NCBI GenBank assembly: GCA_965222935.1 | Contig: CBDCVA010000002.1 | Span: 1,116,001 to 1,180,000 of the forward strand | Source of the DNA: CBDCVA01 sp965222935 [NCBI: Candidatus Latescibacterota bacterium] | GTDB lineage: Bacteria; Latescibacterota; CBDCVA01 | DNA: 64,000 nt | Direction: 5' to 3' | Shown here: one piece after another, positions 59,970 through 64,000 of the stretch | Layout: each line of letters begins with the position of its first letter | How positions within the stretch are numbered: position 1 is the first letter of the stretch | Notes under the pieces: model-generated | What the model saw: only the letters and a program-made list of their open reading frames with translations | What the model was told of the DNA's origin: nothing | Databases searched by the model: none | Translations under genes and position numbers: made by a program

Positions 59970-61086
59970 GCCGGACAACCGCGGCGCGCCTTTCACAGCC
60001 GGGTGGACGAACGCCGTCACGGGCGCACTTCTCCGCTGGTATCGATCTCACGGGCGCGACCTGCCCTGGCGCCGCACGCGAGACCCCTACCGCATCTGGA
60101 TCGCGGAGGTGATGCTTCAGCAAACGCAGGCCCAGACCGTGATCCCCTACTACGAGCGTTGGCTGGACCGCTGGCCGACGCTGGAGGCGCTCGCGAGGGC
60201 GAACCTCGATGAGGTGCTCAAGCTCTGGGAGGGCCTGGGGTACTATGGCAGGGCCAGGCGCCTGCTTGTGGCCGCGCGCGCCATCGTCGCCGAGGGCGGT
60301 GGTCGGCTTCCATCTACGGCCGGGGTTCTGGCGCAGCTTCCGGGGATCGGACCCTACACGGCGGGCGCGATCGCCAGTATCGCCTTCGGTGAGGCCGTTC
60401 CCGCCCTCGATGGCAACGCCAAGCGCGTCTTCGCGAGGCTTTTGGCCATGGACGAGACGCTTACCTCACCCAAGGCAGTGGCACGGCTTGAGGATGCGGC
60501 GCGCTCCCTCGTGCCGGAGAACGAGTCCGGCGCTTTCAATCAGGCGGTGATGGACCTCGGGGCGACCATCTGTCGCCCGAGGACGCCGGACTGCCCCGCC
60601 TGCCCTCTGGGGGGCCTGTGCGAGGCGCGCCGTCTGGGTCTCGAGCGCGAGGTGCCCCGGGTGGTGCCACGCGGGCCCATCCCGAGCATCAAGGTGGCCG
60701 TCGGCGTCATCTGCCGAAACGATGCCATCTTCATCCAGAAGCGGCCCGAAGATGGGCTTCTGGGCGGCCTGTGGGAGTTTCCCGGAGGCAAGCTGGAGCC
60801 AGGCGAGACGCCGGGGGCCTGCCTTGCGCGCGAGCTTGAAGAAGAGCTGGGCATCTGCGTCGAGGTCGTCGGGCTGCTCATCGTGGTTGACCACGCCTAC
60901 ACGCACTTCCGCGTACGCATCCACGCCTTTTTGTGCCGGCTTCCCGATGGCTCTCCGGGGCCTTCCGAGGGAGACCGCATGCGATGGGTCCCGCATGAGC
61001 GTCTGGATGACTACGCCTTTCCCGCGGCCAACCGCCGCATCCTTGAGGCGCTGCCCGGCCTCCGGACTGAGCCCGTAGATGGATGA
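59956..61086 (+). CDS. mutY: A/G-specific adenine DNA glycosylase
   Basis: A 376-aa repair enzyme removing adenine opposite 8-oxoguanine. Catalytic Glu51 lies in WIAEVMLQQTQ; the HhH motif is LPGIGPYTAGAI; the catalytic aspartate is in PALDGNAKRV; the iron-sulfur loop CRPRTPDCPACPLGGLC has all four cysteines. A C-terminal NUDIX-type domain contains GGKLEPGETPGACLARELEE. The GTG at 59956 overlaps the methyltransferase gene by 14 nt, and no ribosome site is strong. A longer frame to 59620 lies inside the upstream gene. Confidence 0.95.
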   Translation: MSSTEPDNRGAPFTAGWTNAVTGALLRWYRSHGRDLPWRRTRDPYRIWIAEVMLQQTQAQTVIPYYERWLDRWPTLEALARANLDEVLKLWEGLGYYGRARRLLVAARAIVAEGGGRLPSTAGVLAQLPGIGPYTAGAIASIAFGEAVPALDGNAKRVFARLLAMDETLTSPKAVARLEDAARSLVPENESGAFNQAVMDLGATICRPRTPDCPACPLGGLCEARRLGLEREVPRVVPRGPIPSIKVAVGVICRNDAIFIQKRPEDGLLGGLWEFPGGKLEPGETPGACLARELEEELGICVEVVGLLIVVDHAYTHFRVRIHAFLCRLPDGSPGPSEGDRMRWVPHERLDDYAFPAANRRILEALPGLRTEPVDG

Positions 61087-61134
61087 GCGCGGAGCAGGCG
61101 CTTCCGCTTTCACCCTAGAGTAGAGGACGGTTCT

Positions 61135-62079
61135 ATGGACATTGGATTCTCCACCAGCGCGGGCGGAGACGCCTGGAGCCTCGAGGAATGCGCGGCCTGG
61201 GCGAGCGCGAACGATTTCGATACCGTGCGCCTGGTGAACACGGGCGTTGCCGATCCCGATCTGATCCTCGAGAGGGGTCCCAACGAGATCACCGAGACCC
61301 TCGCGGAGCACGGCTTGTACCTTTCGGCCCTGTCCGCGCATGAGCGCGACCCCAACGTCCTCGACGACGACCCTGAGAGGGCCGAGGTCGCCGCCGTGCG
61401 CGTGAGGAAGTCCATCGAGGCGGCGAGCCTCCTTGGGGCGCCCATCGTCGTGACCAATTCCGGCTCCGCCTCTTACAGGGGCTGGCTCGCGGGCCGTTTC
61501 TACGGCACGTACTCGCAGCCGCCGGGCAACCCGACTGACAAGCGGGACGAGCTCTTCGGGCGCTTCAAAAAGGTGTTCACGCCCATCGCCAAATTCGCTG
61601 AAGATAAGGGCGTGAAGATCGCCCTCGACCACGCCGTCCGCCAGGGCAACATTGCCTGCAATCCCGAAGGGTGGGAGCGAGCTCTCGACGCAGTGCCCTC
61701 GGACCACCTGGGCCTCTCCTGCGATCCTTCTCACTTGCTCTGGCTCATGATCACGCCCATCGAGGACGCCATCCGCGCCTTCGCGGGCAAGTGGTACTAT
61801 GCCGACGTGAAGGACGCTGAGATCGACCGGCGCATGCTCTTCCGCCAGGGCGTCATCGGCAACTGGTGGTGGCAGTACCGCGTGCCCGGCCGCGGGCAAC
61901 TCAACTGGGGCACGATTACCGGCGCTCTCCTCGAATCGGGCTACGACTACGTCCTCGACGTCGAGAACGAGGACCGAGGCATCCCGGGGCTCGCGGGATT
62001 TGCGCTGGGGTGCCGGCACTTGAGGCAGTTTCTGCCGCGGCGTGGTGATCCCTACGATCCAGCCGAAACCCACTTTTAG
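61135..62079 (+). CDS. Sugar phosphate isomerase/epimerase-like TIM barrel protein
   Basis: A 314-aa xylose-isomerase-like barrel. Metal-site elements are HERDPNV near residue 82, IALDHAVR, LSCDPSHLLWL and DYVLDVENEDRG. AGAGGACGG precedes the ATG. A tandem paralogue follows immediately, and a sulfatase-like gene after that. Its substrate is probably a sugar or sugar acid released by secreted hydrolases; this is inference. Confidence 0.85.
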   Translation: MDIGFSTSAGGDAWSLEECAAWASANDFDTVRLVNTGVADPDLILERGPNEITETLAEHGLYLSALSAHERDPNVLDDDPERAEVAAVRVRKSIEAASLLGAPIVVTNSGSASYRGWLAGRFYGTYSQPPGNPTDKRDELFGRFKKVFTPIAKFAEDKGVKIALDHAVRQGNIACNPEGWERALDAVPSDHLGLSCDPSHLLWLMITPIEDAIRAFAGKWYYADVKDAEIDRRMLFRQGVIGNWWWQYRVPGRGQLNWGTITGALLESGYDYVLDVENEDRGIPGLAGFALGCRHLRQFLPRRGDPYDPAETHF

Positions 62080-62119
62080 GCGCGAGCGCCTGTGTTCACT
62101 CTCATGGGAGGACGAACCC

Positions 62120-63060
62120 GTGGACATCAGCTTCTCCACCGGCGCAGGCGGTAATGCTTGGAGTCTCGAGGAGTGCGCGAAGTGGGCACGCGAGAACGAT
62201 TTTGACTGCGTGCGCCTCTCTACTAGCGGCGTCGCCGACCCTGAGCAGGTCTTCGAGGTGGGGCCCGACGAGATCAAAGAGACCCTCGCCCGCCACGGCC
62301 TGTATCTTGCCGCGCTCTCCGCGCACCAGAACCTGCTTGTCGATGAAGAGGAGGACGCCGAAGCCGCCGCTGAGCGGATGAGGAAATCTATCGAGGCGGC
62401 GAGCCTACTGGGCGCGCCCGTGGTCATCACCCAAGCCGGCGTGCCGAAGGAGTTCGTGGGGCGCTTCGCGGGCCGCTTCTACGGCATGTACTCGGCCCCG
62501 CCCGGGGCAACTCGGACGACCGCTCCGTCGAGCTCGTCCAGCGCTTCAAGGAGCGCTACGCGCCCATCGTGAAGTTGGCCGAGGAGGTGGGCGTCAAGAT
62601 TGGCCTCGACTGCGCCGTCCGCATGGGCAGCCTCGCCTGTAACCCCGAGATGTGGGAGCGCGTGCTCGATGCGGTGCCCTCCGACCATCTGGGCCTCTCC
62701 TGCGACCCCTCCCACTGGCTGTGGCTGATGCTCGGCCCTCCCAAGGACCTCATCCGCACCTTCGCGGGCAAGTGGGTCTACGCCGACGTGAAAGACGCTG
62801 AAATCGACCGGCGCATGCTCTCCCGCCAGGGCATCGTTGGCAACTGGTGGTGGCAGTACCGCGTGCCGGGGCGCGGAGAGATCAACTGGGGGACGACCAT
62901 CGGCGCCCTCCTCGAATCGGGTTACGATTACGTCCTCTGCATCGAGAACGAGGACCGAGGCATACCGGGGCTCGCGGGCATCGCGTTGGGATGCCGGCAT
63001 CTGAGGCGGTTTCTGCCGCGGCGCGGCGAGCCGTACGATCCGGCCGAGACGCACGATTAG
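62120..63060 (+). pseudogene. Frameshifted tandem copy of the isomerase/epimerase gene
   Basis: GTG at 62120, behind GGGAGGACG, opens a frame closely matching the preceding gene (DISFSTGAGGNAWSLEECAK). Around a GGGG run at 62504-62507 the frame changes; the homologous remainder (KLAEEVGVKIGLDCAVR to PYDPAETHD) is in the -1 frame and runs to the normal stop. Relative to its paralogue the run has two extra bases, or one missing. No other damage is visible, so it is recent inactivation, a sequencing error or frameshifting. Motifs in both halves are otherwise intact. Confidence 0.8.
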
Positions 63061-63177
63061 GACGCCAGCACTCCCCTCGCCGCCTGCGGGGCGGGGATGC
63101 CATCCTGATCCCGTTGAAGGAGGGGTTGGCAGGAGGCCAGATCGCGGAATCCGTCGCAGGGCAGACAGGGAGGAACC

Positions 63178-64000
63178 ATGAACCTGATCGTCATCGTTAT
63201 CGACTCGCTCCGGCAGGACCACGTGAGCTGGTACGCCCCTGCTTCGCCCGTCGATACACCCAACCTCGACCGCTTCGCCGCCAGTTCGGTCGTCTTCGGG
63301 AACATGTATCCGGAGGCGCTCCCCACGATCCCCATCCGCACGCAGCTCATGACGGGCCAGCGCACCCTGCCCCATCGTCCCTGGCAGCCGCTGGCACTCG
63401 AGGACCGCACTATCGCGGAGATCCTGAGCCGCGAGGGCTACGTCTCCGGGCTTTTCACCGATTGCTACCACTACTTCAAGCCCGGTTACAACTTCCATAG
63501 GGGCTTTCGCGTCTGGCGCTGGATTCGCGGCCAGGAGTACGATCCCTACTGCTCGGGGCCGCTTCAGAAGCTTCGGCTGGAAGACCACGTCAAGGAGAGC
63601 TACGATGCGGTCTGGCGCAGGCTGGTCGAGGCTTGCCTGATCAACGTCGAACCCTTCGAGAAGGCGGAGGATCACTACTGCGCGCGGCTGGTCGCCGAAG
63701 CCACCCAATGGCTGGAGGCCAACCGCGACCACGATCGCATCTTCTGCTGGATCGATTCCTTCGATCCCCACGAGCCCTGGACGCCGCCCCCCGAGTTCGA
63801 CCGCTACACTGACCCGGGCTGGACGGGCAAACGCCTGGTCATGCCACCCGGAGGCTGGGCACGGCACCACTTCGATGATGCCGAGATCGCCTACATCCGT
63901 GGCCTCTACGCGGGCGAAGTCGCCTATGTGGATCACTACATCGGACAGCTCCTGGGCGCGCTGGAACGGCTCGGCTATTTCGACGATTCCGTGATCCTCC
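63178..64000 (+). CDS. Sulfatase-like alkaline phosphatase superfamily hydrolase (3' end outside window)
   Basis: The first 274 codons of a sulfatase-fold protein. Metal aspartates lie in VIVIDSLRQDHVSW (Asp9, Asp14), and FCWIDSFDPHEPW and VAYVDHYIG are family motifs. The nucleophile site C/S-x-P-x-R reads T-I-P-I-R (Thr50 onward), so the formylglycine precursor is replaced by Thr, as in phosphatase-type members. AGGGAGGAACC lies before the ATG. No signal peptide. The reaction may be phosphate- or phosphonate-ester hydrolysis, not sulfate removal. It follows the isomerase pair. Confidence 0.88.
   Translation, partial: MNLIVIVIDSLRQDHVSWYAPASPVDTPNLDRFAASSVVFGNMYPEALPTIPIRTQLMTGQRTLPHRPWQPLALEDRTIAEILSREGYVSGLFTDCYHYFKPGYNFHRGFRVWRWIRGQEYDPYCSGPLQKLRLEDHVKESYDAVWRRLVEACLINVEPFEKAEDHYCARLVAEATQWLEANRDHDRIFCWIDSFDPHEPWTPPPEFDRYTDPGWTGKRLVMPPGGWARHHFDDAEIAYIRGLYAGEVAYVDHYIGQLLGALERLGYFDDSVIL

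Noticed and set aside
60466-62430. 654-codon minus-strand frame opposite mutY and the isomerase
   Set aside because: Crosses two real plus-strand genes and shows only Arg/Ala/Gly-rich shadow composition.
62501-62508. Programmed -1 frameshift site in the second isomerase
   Set aside because: The sequence G-CCC-GGG-G does not form a canonical X-XXY-YYZ slippery heptamer and no downstream structure was evident; an indel is simpler.
1-64000. tRNA, rRNA, CRISPR arrays, prophage or intact transposase genes
   Set aside because: None seen by reading; no tRNA T-arm-like runs in gaps, no regular direct-repeat array, no transposase or integrase motif.

Overview
The window is a high-GC (roughly 63-66% by eye) bacterial chromosome segment, densely coded, without any rRNA, tRNA or CRISPR array that I could see. 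The gene set suggests an uncultured, largely aerobic heterotroph: mycobacterial Sdh1-type succinate dehydrogenase, a cytochrome bd-like pair with a fused cytochrome c domain, split glycine decarboxylase (GcvPA/GcvPB), a MqnA/MqnD-family protein, and many acid-sugar enzymes. This mix recalls Chloroflexota (SAR202-like), Latescibacterota/Poribacteria-like or Armatimonadota genomes. The phylum cannot be fixed from this sequence alone.

Layout. 1-2.7 kb (minus): peptidase M20, cyclase-family hydrolase and a DapA-family lyase. 2.9-9.3 kb (plus): three tandem mannonate-dehydratase-like genes, an M48 lipoprotein protease and two tandem enolase-superfamily acid-sugar dehydratases. 9.4-13.6 kb: a dehydrogenase remnant, a degenerate receiver protein, thiD, an unknown 239-aa protein, a DUF309 protein and an Ldh2-type dehydrogenase. 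13.8-17.2 kb: the succinate dehydrogenase operon. 17.3-22.5 kb: acetamidase/formamidase, msrB, a SAF-domain oxidoreductase, a hydroxyacid-oxoacid transhydrogenase and a sugar isomerase. 22.5-25.2 kb: a mosaic of gene remnants around a PhyH dioxygenase and a sialidase, flanked by two pieces of a duplicated isomerase gene. 25.3-27.5 kb: the CydA-like pair. 27.6-36.8 kb: two PIG-L deacetylases, fabI, an exo/endonuclease-family protein, a C45 hydrolase, a YgfZ/GcvT-family protein, a MqnD-like protein, a creatininase and an amine-dehydrogenase-like protein. 37.1-40.6 kb: four tandem DMT transporters. 40.7-43.1 kb: CCA-adding enzyme and rsgA. 43.1-45.8 kb: a lower-GC accessory island (DUF1828, a DUF6978-like protein, a decayed DNA methyltransferase, Mrr). 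45.9-50.2 kb: cysH, ferredoxin, several small proteins, DUF971 and DUF2851 proteins. 50.4-57.7 kb: an aminotransferase plus glycine cleavage operon. 57.8-64 kb: a DUF3179 remnant, a DNRLRE-domain protein, a pterin-binding methyltransferase, mutY, two tandem isomerases (one frameshifted) and a truncated sulfatase-like gene.

Two themes run through the window. First, local tandem duplication: 3 UxuA-like, 2 enolase-superfamily, 2 PIG-L, 4 DMT transporters and 2 isomerases. Second, acid-sugar and hydroxyacid catabolism: dehydratases, a DapA-type lyase, dehydrogenases, isomerases, a sialidase and a sulfatase-like hydrolase feeding central metabolism. The aminotransferase and glycine cleavage genes would turn glyoxylate into glycine and then into one-carbon units. 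Several junctions hold truncated genes, which indicates active recombination.
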